Source: Cruorifilaria tuberocauda (taxonomy: Eukaryota > Nematoda > Chromadorea > Rhabditida > Onchocercidae). From it: DNA of 64,000 nucleotides. The position numbers were made by a program, and so were the translations under genes. The notes below the pieces were generated by a model. That model searched no databases and was not told where the DNA came from. It saw nothing but the letters and a program-made list of their open reading frames with translations. Positions 13,001 to 24,733 of the stretch are shown one piece after another; the first letter of the stretch is position 1; the number at the start of each line of letters is the position of its first letter. Location: assembly GCA_013365365.1 (NCBI GenBank), contig JABVXU010000025.1:281895-345894 (forward strand). Direction: 5' to 3'.

Positions 13001-14262
13001 GAAAGTGCAACTCTTAAATTCAACAACCACTACGAGAGACAACAAAAAAGATTAAAGCTTCCTTATTTTCGTTCTAAGCTCTTCAACAAAGTTTTTCCGC
13101 ACTGTGTCAAGCTCGCCTCACTCTGGCAAAGAAACATTCATTATTTTATTAAAATTTAATAAAAGTGGATGAAAGAGATGATGGAAATCAATTTATCAAG
13201 CCTTTGATATAACAGAGAATGCTTGAACTTTATCGTAACAGTAACAAAGAGAGAGAGAGGGGACGGGGACAAACGGATGATCGGTTGATAAACAATCAAT
13301 TATTCCCTTCACACCATGCTTTTCATCTTTAAAATACATATTCACAACAAAGCTTAAGGAGAAAGAAGGAAAGGAAAGGAAAGAGGAAAGGAGAAAAAAG
13401 CCACCTGTCCCTTAACATATACAAAACAGTACATTCATTTCCTTCACAAATCGAATTTCCATTTTCCAACAATTTCTCTGTGTAAATTTATTCGCAAACT
13501 CTCTTCTACCATTTCCTTCCATTTCTACCGCAAAAAAACTAATTTCGTTAATTCCAATGATATTAGAAGATCAAATGAAGTCTATTGTATGCAATGTACA
13601 CTTTATGGATCAATGTCAATTGGGAATTTTTATGAAATATTTAATTATAAGGTTAAAATAAAAAGACGATTTGAGGGACACAATTTGAGTATCAAAGAGA
13701 AAAAGGAAACTTGAGGGAAGGAATGAAGAAATCACAAGTGTATCATGGAGTAAAGATCGAGTCAGATACGACTGAGTAGAAAATCCGGCTACGCATAGTT
13801 GTCATCCTCCTATTAATCCGATAACCAGATAATTAATCTGATGATCCGTTCCACAACTAAAATTATTATCAGGACAGTATATACCTACATAATGAGAAAC
13901 AGTAAATGATTAATACTTGATTCGAAGAAAATCTCCTTCTTATTTCACGACTAGTAGTAACTATTAATTAATAGTTAATGAACTATTTTGATTGTCGTAT
14001 GTAGTCGTTGTTATTATTAACTCATTAAACATAAACATATTGTGAAGTGAAGAATGAAGAAAATCAACTGTGATATGAAATGAAATCAAAAAATTTATCA
14101 GTGGACAATTTTCCTATTTGTGGGGAAAAAATGGGAAACGCTTTTTACAATGTTTACAAATGGATTAATTGAAAGAGTAAAGTACCAAAAGTACGATAGC
14201 AATGAACAGAGTACGACGATAACGCCCCATTTTTTTTATTTCTGATATTGTAATGATTGCCT

Positions 14263-14294
14263 ATGTGTGTGTGTGTATGTGTGCACACGTACGT

Positions 14295-14333
<39 letters not shown>
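14263..14333. repeat. GT tract followed by inverted CA tract
   Basis: About ten GT dinucleotides run into GTGCACACGTACGTGCAC and then about 18 CA dinucleotides. The two halves are nearly inverted around a CACGTACGTG palindrome, so the tract could form left-handed DNA or an imperfect cruciform. Confidence 0.9.
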
Positions 14334-14334
<1 letters not shown>

Positions 14335-15701
14335 TCCTGCCCAATGATTAAATGAGCTCAGTTCTAAAAGCTCTTGCTTATTTTTACAGTTGACGAGAAT
14401 TTACATTGCTTTATTCTGATTTCTTTTTTAACGAAAAAATTTCTTAACGATAAAAAACAATAAATTGATTTCTCTTCCATTCTTTTTTCGACAGTGGGAT
14501 GTGGAGAGAAGGGTCTCACTACTTTACAAAATGCGAAAATTCTAGACTAACAAATCTTCATTTCTCATTAATCTTTTATAATTCCAATTTCCAATCTTTT
14601 CCCAAGCAGATATCTACCGAATTGATACCACTGAAATTTCTCATCTAATGATCCGGTTAAATCCGAAAATCTTCATGTTCCTATTCATTGAGTACTTCAA
14701 TGAACAATAAATGGTATTCCTACACTACTTACTAATATTTTTTCAATTTTTAATAATTTTTCCACTTTACAGATAAACCACATCAGTTTTCCACGAATCC
14801 TCACATCAAGTTCTTTCCGGATAATCTGAGATATCGGGAAACATTTAAAATTTTTAAAAGAATAAAATTCCAGCATTATCAAAGAAAAATGTTCGTATTT
14901 CAACAGTTCATCTTTTATTTCATGTGAACTAAAAAAACAAACAAAATCACTCCAAAATTATTGCATACTTCACAGAACAAAACTCATCACATATCGTAGT
15001 TAGTGAACCAATTTATAAAATTGAAAATTCTATTTTAACTACTCTAAGATAAATATCAACGTCTAGTAATATTAATAAATCAGTTTCCTAAATTACATCA
15101 TTTGGATCGTTTCTGATGTTCTGATGTTGGCACTGAATTCTCCGAAAGTTACTGAAATATTTGATCGCAGTCTCTATAATTCCCTTTCCGATTCTAAAAC
15201 TCAAAAAATGGGGCTCAGCAAAGAAAAGCAATAGATTTCCTACTCATTTTCTTTGAATAAGTGTGCCACGAACAAGTGGTCCCTTCTCAAACGAGTTGAC
15301 AGAATATACAGAATATACAGCATTTGGAGAAATTATACTAATTTTAATTTTTCAAAAATCGCTTTCTTCAATTCCAAAGCAAGAATTTTGAAAATGTAAA
15401 AACACCATTTATTTAAAGCGTTATAAGGGTGAAAAGAGTGATGATAAAACTTAAAAACTTCAAAGAACACAGTATCTCATCAAAAGACTAGAAAAAATCA
15501 GGAATGTAATAAAAGAGCATTAGAATAAAAACGTACATAACGCTAAATAATCATAACGACTGGACAAGCACGAAGTGAGGAAAAAAAACTTTGCATACCC
15601 AAGAAAGAATTCAGAAATAAATAATATGAAAATTCTTGCCAAAAAATTTTAAGGACATTACCCGGTAATAACATGCATCTGTAGAATAAACTGCACAACA
15701 T

Positions 15702-15707
15702 TTTATT
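15702..15707 (-). terminator. Poly(A) signal of pash-1
   Basis: AATAAA on the minus strand starts 11 bases past the pash-1 stop codon. The 3' UTR would be only about 25-30 bases. This supports the gene's end. Confidence 0.7.
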
Positions 15708-15717
15708 GTGCACTCTA

Positions 15718-18700
15718 TCAAAGATCAATTCTTAAAGCCGATAATGCATCCGGATGTGTTGCGGCGTAATCGGCTGAACTCTGAGCTGACTGTATTTCAT
15801 CTACCGGTTCACTGGTTGCGGATAGTTTTGGCCGCTTCGGTACACTACGAGCTTCGATCGACTGCTTGGATTTTGATAATTTCAACATTTCCATGCGTAA
15901 TTTCTCCAATATTGCATTATTTGGTTCCAATGCTGAGCTTTCCTTACTACGATTTCCTATTTCGTATTATAATTAATATATAAAAGAATATTAGCGCAGT
16001 ATGAAAACTTTAAAACCTTGAATTCTTAGTACCAAGCATCATAAATAAAAAATTCCATGAAGGAAAATTTAATCATAATTATGAAAACTCAATAATACAG
16101 ATCAATAATACCTTGTAATTTGATAATACTCTGTCGACTTTTTCGTGCTTCTTGCTGTTTTTGTTGCGTTCCATGCCCATAAAGACGTATGAGAGAGCCC
16201 CACGTATCGAGCTGAAAATCAAAATTCTCAGATTTTACAAAAGATTGATTTTTTAAAAAATAGTGACACGATCCAAACAGTTCTTCTTAACGGCTTGAGC
16301 ACTGTATATAAACTAGAGTTCAAATCATATATCATGTAAAAAGGAAAAAATTCTTCTATAATTCATTTCTTTTCTCCAGAATGGAAATAACTTTCGAAAT
16401 TTGACAAGTGGTTCTTACTGCAAAGTCAAAACATATGATATACCACCTAAATCTTCCAAAAAAAAAATCATAATTTCACTATTTATATATTTAAAATTTA
16501 AATTATTTTCACTTATGTTAACGAGTAATTTTTTTCGCGGCTTTTCTAATCAAATTATTTGCATAGGAATTATTCTTGCATGAGGTGATAGTTTTTGGCT
16601 GTGTAAATAGGGGAACTAAACAAAGAGTGCGAGACTTACTGCATTTTACTTCTTATTTTTTGTAAAGAGAACTAATAGATCATTTCTAAAAGAGATTTGA
16701 ATTTTCAACTCAATTTCCCAAATCTCAGAAAATTTAATTTTTTAAACTTCATTAACATTGGGATGCAATTTTTTGAGCATTGCTTGAGATGCTTTCTGTT
16801 TGCCTTCACGCTTATTTGCACATATAACAGAAACACGATGTTTGCCGACGTCCATATCGAATTGATGACGCTGATGTTTGACTCGGATAGAATGAACCTT
16901 TATCTCCGTGTCGCCATATGCTGCATTCCGTTTTAGACATTCCTGGAATTTTTTATATTGTTACAATGCGAGGAAACAATATTAGAAGAATCACTACAAA
17001 TGAAAGATTTTTAAATCGGAATATTATTAACATTACTTTTAGATAAATGTAATGATAATAACTAAATCGATATCACTAAAATTTAAGGTCAGTCTTTGAG
17101 TTTTTTAAAAAAGATTTTTGGAAATATAATAGATTGATCTCAAAATTTCATAGAGTACAAAAAATTTGAAAATATGGAAATTTCAGAAAACACAGAAATC
17201 ACGAAACTGAATCTGAGGAACGCCATGTCTAAAGATTTGTATAGATTTATCATACAGTAAAATTTTATCAGCAAATTTAGAGATTTCGAAGCGAATAGCT
17301 GGATTAAAGACCGTTTAAAAAGCTAAATGATGATTAAGTCTGGCGTTTTAAGATATAAAATTCCAGTTTTAAAAAGGTAATAAGAAATCTTTTAAGATGC
17401 AAATAAATTTATTTGCAACTTAAGAAATCATAAGCATGTGTGCAAAACATTATTGGTATGTGATTCTTGAAAGTCAAAATTTAATTTAACCTGAAGTAAT
17501 AAATACGGTGATGGTTGACCAGCTCTAGCAGATAAATCAAATATTCGCGAATCTTCTATTGGTAACATATCAAATAATGCTACCGCATCTTCCTTATCGC
17601 TTCCAGCATCATCTTTCCTGAATAATTATAACATCAAATAAACTATTTTGGATGATAGTTTATAGTGTAGTATCGGTCAGAGACATCAAAAAATGCATCA
17701 AATATGTCCATTCACTCGTTAACTTGTACAATAAATGAGAAAAAGACACAATATTTGAAAATTGCCAATTTACTTGGTGCAATTTTTTTTAATTTTTGAA
17801 TCATTATGGAATGAAATTGTGGTTAGAAAATATGAATGCGATGTGCACTGAATAATTAATTACATCATTTTATGCATATAAGAATGAATAAATTATAGGA
17901 ATAAGTTCTCGACTTTAGCACGCTTAAAATCAAACTGAATTTTGAAATCCTTTATATATCCTCCCCTACCAAATAACTTACACTTTCTTATCGCTTCTTG
18001 CAATACCTTCCGGATCAAATTCTACATCCGGTATCAAAACTTTCAAGGCATTTCGTGCTGCATCCAGCTTAGCAGTTTTTTTACTATTACCGCAGCCCGT
18101 TCCAAGAACCACAAAATCAGCATCTAAATATGTAGAAAAAAAAACATTCCATCTTTTCACTTGAAAATTTTATCAAATAACGAATTTTTCTACCTAATAA
18201 TTATTTAAAACAAGAATACAAAGTATAAGTACCGCTGAAATGACACATGATCAATTAAATAGTTAGACGCTCTTTCTAAAGATTTAGATTCAGGTTAGTA
18301 TTTTCTCTTTAGAATGTTCTAGTCCAATGCATTTGGATACTTATCACTATGATATAATATAATAAGTATCCGAAGGCACTGGACTAAACTTGAAAATGCG
18401 AAGCACATATAGAATAATCAGAAATAGGGAAGTAATTTAAAATTTCATTCATTTTTAGCCCTTACAAAGATTGTACTCCTCTTTTCCATCCATTTTTACT
18501 GTATGGCTCACCTGGTTGCTCGCCATATTCCTGTAAACGTTGTTCCCGTTTTTGCTTTTCTTGCAAAAGCATTAATTTTTCCTTGACACTTGTTGCACAA
18601 AGTACTCGATTATTTAAATTCATTTTCAGACGCGCTGTGCATCCATATGGCATTGATGAATTCCTGAAAACAATACGAATCATCCGTTATTGAGGCTAAA

Positions 18701-21700
18701 AAATTCACATTAGGAAATAAAAAAACGAACAATTACATTAAACCATACAAACCTTGTCTCAGAGAAATGATAATTGATGGTGCTCTTCAAAACTTTCTGT
18801 ACATATTCGTGTAGCACACTGACCGATGTTTTCCCTTGAGGATTAAGAAAAAATCCACGATGTTGCGGTTTCAAATTTGCTTCCAATGCAGGCACAGTAA
18901 TCAATTTCACATTTGAAGGTAATGCTACAAAAATTAAAAAAATAAATAATTCGTAACGTCAGTAAATTACAACCAACCGAAACACAAATGTAAAGGTAAA
19001 TGAAGGAATAACAGATGATGAATTTACTTCCGTCATGGAAAAATATTCCATCTGTATTGCCTAGAGCAATCAATAAATTTTGAGAATGTATATATATGAA
19101 GAATAATCAGTATAACAGCATTCAAACAATAATGGTAGGACATGAATTTTTCCAGTTTGATAAATGATTGCAGTTAGTTTCCAGAAAAATTTTCATCCAT
19201 TTTTGCATTCAGAGATGCTAATCTTGAACAAACTAAATTTGAAAATCTAACTCTTAACAAACCAAAATTAAAAAAAGAGACGGATTCTCACCAGGACGAC
19301 CAACTGAAAGCTCAATAGAGGATGCATTTTTCCCAAGTCTTCCAGCTTCGGCAAGTTTCCGTTGACGATGAAAATTACGCGTTGCAGCCCATTTATTGAA
19401 GCGATAAGTCTTAAATAGTTAGTTTCAAAATCGGATATAAGATGTAGTGATAGCATGCGACTAAATTGAAAACTACCTGGATTTTCTTAAATTTAAACAC
19501 AGCTTTCGCATAATCGTGCAACGCTTCTGCATCAAGCTGACGCTCCTTGAAGTCTTCAGCAGTCTAAAATTTTGGAGAAATTTCGTGTTTAAACAGCAAA
19601 TAGAGCTTTACTCTGCCTTTCTTCATTCCTATGACATTTCTGCTGAATTTAATTTGTGCATCCCATCTTTTCAAGTAAACATTTTCTCTGCACTCAAATT
19701 TACCAATACTGGGATAAAAAAAGTTTCTTATTGCTCTGTAACATAATAAACAGCAAATAAGATTGACATTTAAAGCCGTTTCATAATTTATTAGAATGAT
19801 CATTGGTAGGTCGGTCTATCAAAAAACTGATGAAAACTTAGAAAAATAGATATATTTCTGACAGAATTTTTCAAAATTTGACATACTTACCTGAACTTTC
19901 GTACCAGGCGCTTGTAGTCGCGCCACCACTAATGCAGAATCTTCAAGTGAACCATCACCACTTTGTACACCGACGGATTCGGAAAGCGCATTTTGCAGTG
20001 CAGCTGCACTTGCTGCTGCACCCTCTTCTATTTCCTTCAATACTCGTCGCTGATGCAAGCATGGTATAGCGGAAACCGGCACATTATGATGTCGTACGCT
20101 ACCTGGACCAATGAAGTATGGCCTTGAGAATGTACAAACCCGTGTAGATTTATGCTAGAAATAAGATAACTTAAAAAAAAGGCTGCAATGTAATTTATGA
20201 CTGGTCAAGAAACAAGTTAATCACTTAGCAAAACAACAACAGACTGTTCCTTAGGTTTGATTTCAAGCCTTATTTGTTGGGATCCAGAACTCTAAATTGC
20301 ATCAGCCCAGCTATACAGAGATTCTGCTTCAGAAAAACAATATGTCGAAAGGAAATTACGACGTTTAAAAATTAATCGGTACACTTATTATTAAAGAAAA
20401 ATAATCGGCTGCAGATCGAATATAAAAACTTACCAAGTAAATGGGTAGGCCACTACTATGAGTCACTTCCACCCATCCTTCCGGTAATACATCGAAATAA
20501 TCTGTTCCTCGATATGCCAGTACTATTTTTTCGCGTACTTCACCATCCTCTGGCATTACCACTCTACCCGTTTGAGCATCCTCTACTGGTTTCTCCAACA
20601 GTAGGTCGATATCTTCACCATCATCTTCGTCACTAAAATTTTCCAAGAAAGTTGCATCATTGGGATTGACGATATTTGGAATGAATGATAAGGATTTATT
20701 CCATTAAAACAAAAAAATTGTAATAAAGAGTTTTAATAATTAAACTAAGAATTAATGTAAATTTCAAACAGTGACGAATTAACTTACGATAAAAAGGCAT
20801 CTTTCTCATCTTTATTATTTCGTCCATCTATTCCATTCAATTCACTACCACTGTCTTCAGCTGAAGATAATAGTTCAAAAAAAAACTAATCTTGAAGATA
20901 TCTAATTAATCCGTTATCAATTTCAGGAGATAATTAACTTAATTACTTCATTATTATTACTTTCTCCAATCAGCTTTGACGATTCTAACGTTAATGCGGT
21001 AAGGAAATGATAATGATAAATAGTAAGGATAATAATACTATATAATCTTTTCAAAAATTTTATAGATAACAGAAATATTTACCTGGTCGAGACAAGCTTT
21101 TATTGCGTTCTTCAGCTTCTTCTGGTTGCTGCTCGTTTAGTAATGTATTCTCATCATCTGTCAAACTCAGTGCATTGGATGATAAAACTTGATGTTGCAA
21201 TGGTGGTGGCGGTAATGATAGTATGGGCAAAGGCGGAGGTGGTGGTAGTGGTAATGGTACTAATTTTTCAGCAGCAATGGAAAAATTGTTTTCGATACTG
21301 TTGGATGGGACTATATTTCTTGTCTGGACACGAACAGCGTTGCCTGCACCATCCTAAAATTTATGTTTACAAGGAAAACAGGATGAAATTAACTGATAAT
21401 AGAATTAAAATATACAGAATCAATAAATATGATTAAGGACAAAAGTTTCAATCTAAATTTTGAGAACCACGCGATTTATTTCCAATCCAGACTTAAAATG
21501 ATTTGCGAAAGCAAACGATTGACGGAACATTTTTGGTTTTTTTGAAGTTCCTTATTAGTTTTTTCATCTGTCTTGTTTTGATCCATACAAACCACTCATT
21601 GCCTTTATAAAAATTATAATTCAACAAAATTTAACCTGTTCTTGTCAGAAAAATTAAAGTTTAAATTTGGTTCATATTTTAAACAATGATTTACACCATT

Positions 21701-22768
21701 ATATCACTTTTTTCAGTGATGCTTCCGTATCTATGCAAAATATTTCGACAAAATTTCAAGCGTCATAAAAAATACATAAAAATGGTATAACAAAACACTG
21801 AAACTCCTTATTAAGTAGAAAAGGAATTAGAATCACGCTGATAACTTTTAATATAATGATTATAAAGAACAAACAAACTTCTTTGGTTTCATTTTTCACC
21901 GAACCAATTAAAGTACTCAGTGAGATTTCTTCCATCCTTTCCTCCATCTGAAAGAATAAATCTCATGATGTATGAATGGAAAATTTTAAATGCGATGCAA
22001 AGTAGGCAATTTCTATTACCCTTATGCTGGAAAAAAGAACAGAAAAAGGTAAGGTGCAATGAAGAAACGAAAGCTTTTAAAAGACTTCTAATCGTAATAT
22101 GAACATCATTTCGACGAAGTTCGGAAAAAGCAAACATTTAATTTTTTAACGTTACCTATTACATCTTGTGTCATTTAAGACTCTGCTACGTATTTCAAAA
22201 AGTAAAGGAAAAATGGATTGAATTTAAAAGTGAATGATACCGGTATGTCATCAATTGTTGTAGTACAGAGTGTGCCATCTTCTGATACTTCTTTTAGAGT
22301 TGTCTCGTCAATTTTCGAATGTAGGCTTAATTTCTTTGACTCATTTTCTGAGTCAGCTATATCCGATGATAATGCTGATTTATATCGAAAGGGGTACTGA
22401 TGCAAATTCTGGCGATAACTTTCCGCGATATCTAGTGTCCAAGTACTATAATCTTTCTCATCTAGTTTCTTTACTTCACTACTGCAACTAGGCTGTTCAT
22501 TTTTTTCATCTTCCATGACACCCGAAAATGAGATCTTTGCAATCTTATCGTTAGTACAACCGTTTGTTGTGCAAGAATTGGGATGCTTTTCGGCCTTTCT
22601 CATAGCTCTTGTTTGGCATCTGTCAAGATGATGATACTTCGGTACTTTCCGCATACTATTAGATAGTTCGAGCGAAGTATCCGCATTAAGTTGATCAATC
22701 TGCTCTCGTAATTGTTCCCGTAACTCTAACAGTTGCTCAAGTTTCACATCTTCTGGAATATCCGCCAT
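15718..22768 (-). CDS. pash-1: Microprocessor subunit Pasha/DGCR8
   Basis: Nuclear RNA-binding partner of Drosha; the pair cuts primary microRNA hairpins. Fourteen exons join in phase: 22241-22768, 21083-21353, 20788-20860, 20434-20632, 19891-20154, 19477-19563, 19292-19409, 18753-18924, 18512-18663, 17982-18123, 17491-17617, 16757-16942, 16112-16211, 15718-15956, giving 885 residues. The N-terminal half is acidic and partly helical with a polyproline run (about 205-228). A WW-like haem-associated domain spans about 340-395 (LPEGW, SRPYF, and IPCLH with the family's haem-ligand Cys at 389). dsRBD1 runs from NPQGK (541) to about 665 and dsRBD2 covers about 700-773 (SPYLLLQECLKRN, KREGKQKASQ). 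A conserved C-terminal helix region follows. The start is the first ATG in frame after a TTTCAG trans-splice-like acceptor. Oddities: dsRBD1 has a charged insertion (about 588-622), and the second WW Trp is Phe (366). Human DGCR8 is 773 residues. Confidence 0.96.
18320..18386 (-). ncRNA. Pre-miRNA-sized hairpin in a pash-1 intron
   Basis: Arms 18320-18344 and 18362-18386 are 25 bases each and pair almost completely around a 17-base AT-rich loop. On the sense (minus) strand there are two mismatches and one G-U pair. It sits in the intron between exons 9 and 10 (18124-18511). The arm ends are TA-GTCCA and TGGAC-TA, which also fits a tiny palindromic Tc1/mariner-type MITE with a TA duplication. 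Expression is not shown by sequence. Confidence 0.4.
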
Positions 22769-22789
22769 TAGCAATGATGCATTACACCT
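22766..22789 (-). promoter_or_regulatory. Trans-splice-like acceptor and four-codon uORF of pash-1
   Basis: TTTCAG ends at 22788. The leader that would follow is GTGTA, then ATG CAT CAT TGC TAA (22782-22768). That stop overlaps the main ATG by one base (TAATG). SL addition here is inferred from the short distance to the start and the nematode context. Confidence 0.5.
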
Positions 22790-24702
22790 GAAATTACAAT
22801 TAAAATTTTATTTAAACCTAAAAGACCTAGGAACTTGGTCTAAAAAAAATTGAGGAACTTCCTTTTCAGATTTGACGATCCGGAAAAGCATCAAACGAAT
22901 GACAAGAAATGTAACAAACACTTCTGTCGAATGAATTATCAACGTGGAACAGTTCGACGGATTTGTTCGCATAACTCCTGTCATCTGATGCTTTGCAATT
23001 TTTTTTCTAATTAAAAAATTTTGAAAATAATAATGATCAAAAATTATTAAATATTTAAGTAAAACAGTTACGGGTATCCAAATGTTAGACTGTTATAAAT
23101 AAGTTTCTCCTACTTGTTACATTATATTTGTTAATTTACATTATCTGACTGCACAAATTTGCTTTAGAAAGCTTTGTGTCAGCAATAACAGGTACTGATA
23201 AATGTTACCTTTCTGATAAGAATAAGACACCTGATTGATATTTGGTAAGACACCTGATACAGTAACTCTATAACGGATACTACTTTAAGAGAACAGCAAA
23301 TATGCTTATTGTACTTATTACCGAGATCTTAACAATATTTCATCTCATGCAATAATTGTTCATAAATTATGTTGGCTAATTTGCTTAATGAAACTTATAA
23401 ATAATGAATAACGCAGACTGCATCGCTCACTAAAAAGTGAATGCTATTTGAGCTAGAAATAGAGCGATATTTACATCTAATTTTTTGCCTATTAAAGCCG
23501 ATACCAACAAAAATTTCAAAATCACTTAGCAATCCCTTTATTAAACCTATCGATTCAGTGCTATGAAAAAGGCAAATTTCTAACTTTACCAAAAGAAAAT
23601 TCGATTATTTGAGATATGAATTGAAAATTTTTTTGAAAATCCAACAACAAAAATTTCACTTTTTCAATACAGCACTTATACAAAATGATAAATCATCAAA
23701 ATATACATAAGAAGTGAATCCTCTCCGATTAAGAAATCGGCAAATAAAATATTCATTTCTCTAACAACAAAGCAATTATAATTCCTCCAAGAGTAAAGCA
23801 ATTTCAGCAATCACTCGTTATGATTACTAATTCCTTCTGTCTGCCAACATACAGTAAACGGTATTATAGTAATATTTATCTGTTATTTTGTAACTACAAA
23901 CTCTTTTTTGATTCCAATTACTGGTACCATACTAGTTATGAATAAGACGGATCATTCCCCCAATTTCTAATAATATGCCACATGACAACTTTCAGTGTTC
24001 TATTCCTTTTCTTATCTTTTTTGTATAATTTTAGAACTCATTTTTAGTTCGTTTTCAATAATACCACCTCACTTCAGTTCACATTACTTGCCCATTGCAG
24101 GCAAAGTTGATAGTTTATGCTAGAGCCACAAAATAAATTTCAATTTTCGAATTCTATATGCTGCTTGATTCTATGTGAACTGCTCTTCTCGAAAACACTG
24201 AATTATATCTTGGAAAAATACAATCTCAAAGAAACTACCTCATGCATAAAATATCTAAATCTTTTGAATTCAATGTAAAAAGAAGGAAAGAGCACAAAAA
24301 GAGGCAGATGAGAAAGGGACAGAAGCTATTATAGTAATTCAATAACGGATTATCCAAAATTTGAAATTGCAAATCCAAATATATTTTTTTTGTCCTGAAA
24401 CATTTTAAATGAAAAATAACTTCAATTGAAGTAAAACGAAAAGTAATTTCTATTATAAAAATCAAAGAAATGAATCAATTTACACGATAAACAACAAGCA
24501 ACAACAATAAGAGCGAAAACACATCCCTACATTTCTCATCAAAATTACCATTCATATACACTTTTCCTGATTTTATATGAATAGGGTTACATAGGAAAAT
24601 AGGCTAGACGGAACCGATATCCGGAATTGCAAACCAGAGAGAGAACTCAAACACCCCAAACCTTTATCATCTCTGTCATACTTTGAAACTTCAACGACCC
24701 GG

Positions 24703-24733
24703 TATAAATTATACCGAAATCGAGCAGTCAGTT
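24703..24733 (+). promoter_or_regulatory. TATA box plus initiator-like element
   Basis: TATAAA (24703-24708) is centred in a GGTATAA-A-TTATACC palindrome. TCAGTT (24728-24733) puts its A 27 bases downstream of the box start, the spacing of a TATA-Inr core promoter. No downstream coding region is identified. Confidence 0.3.

Larger units (their letters stand above)
8364..15701. other. Gene-poor AT-rich interval
   Basis: No supportable gene. It contains an AAT microsatellite (9504-9550), a GC-richer island with a TATA-like box (9785-10035), a purine GGAAA tract (about 13357-13402), a 20 bp palindrome (13958-13977) and a GT/CA tract (14263-14333). An open frame at 8489-8743 (84 codons, Ser/His/Tyr-rich, TTG at its 5' end) has no convincing splice context. 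The 12.85-13.1 kb stretch is slightly GC-richer with no clear feature. Confidence 0.6.

Noticed and set aside
13958..13977. 20 bp perfect palindrome of AT-rich bases
   Set aside because: AT-only palindromes of this size are expected in such sequence; no associated feature.
22175..22240. Read-through of pash-1 exon 1 to a stop at 22175
   Set aside because: A GTATCA donor after Pro176 joins in phase to exon 2, and the read-through peptide is low-complexity.
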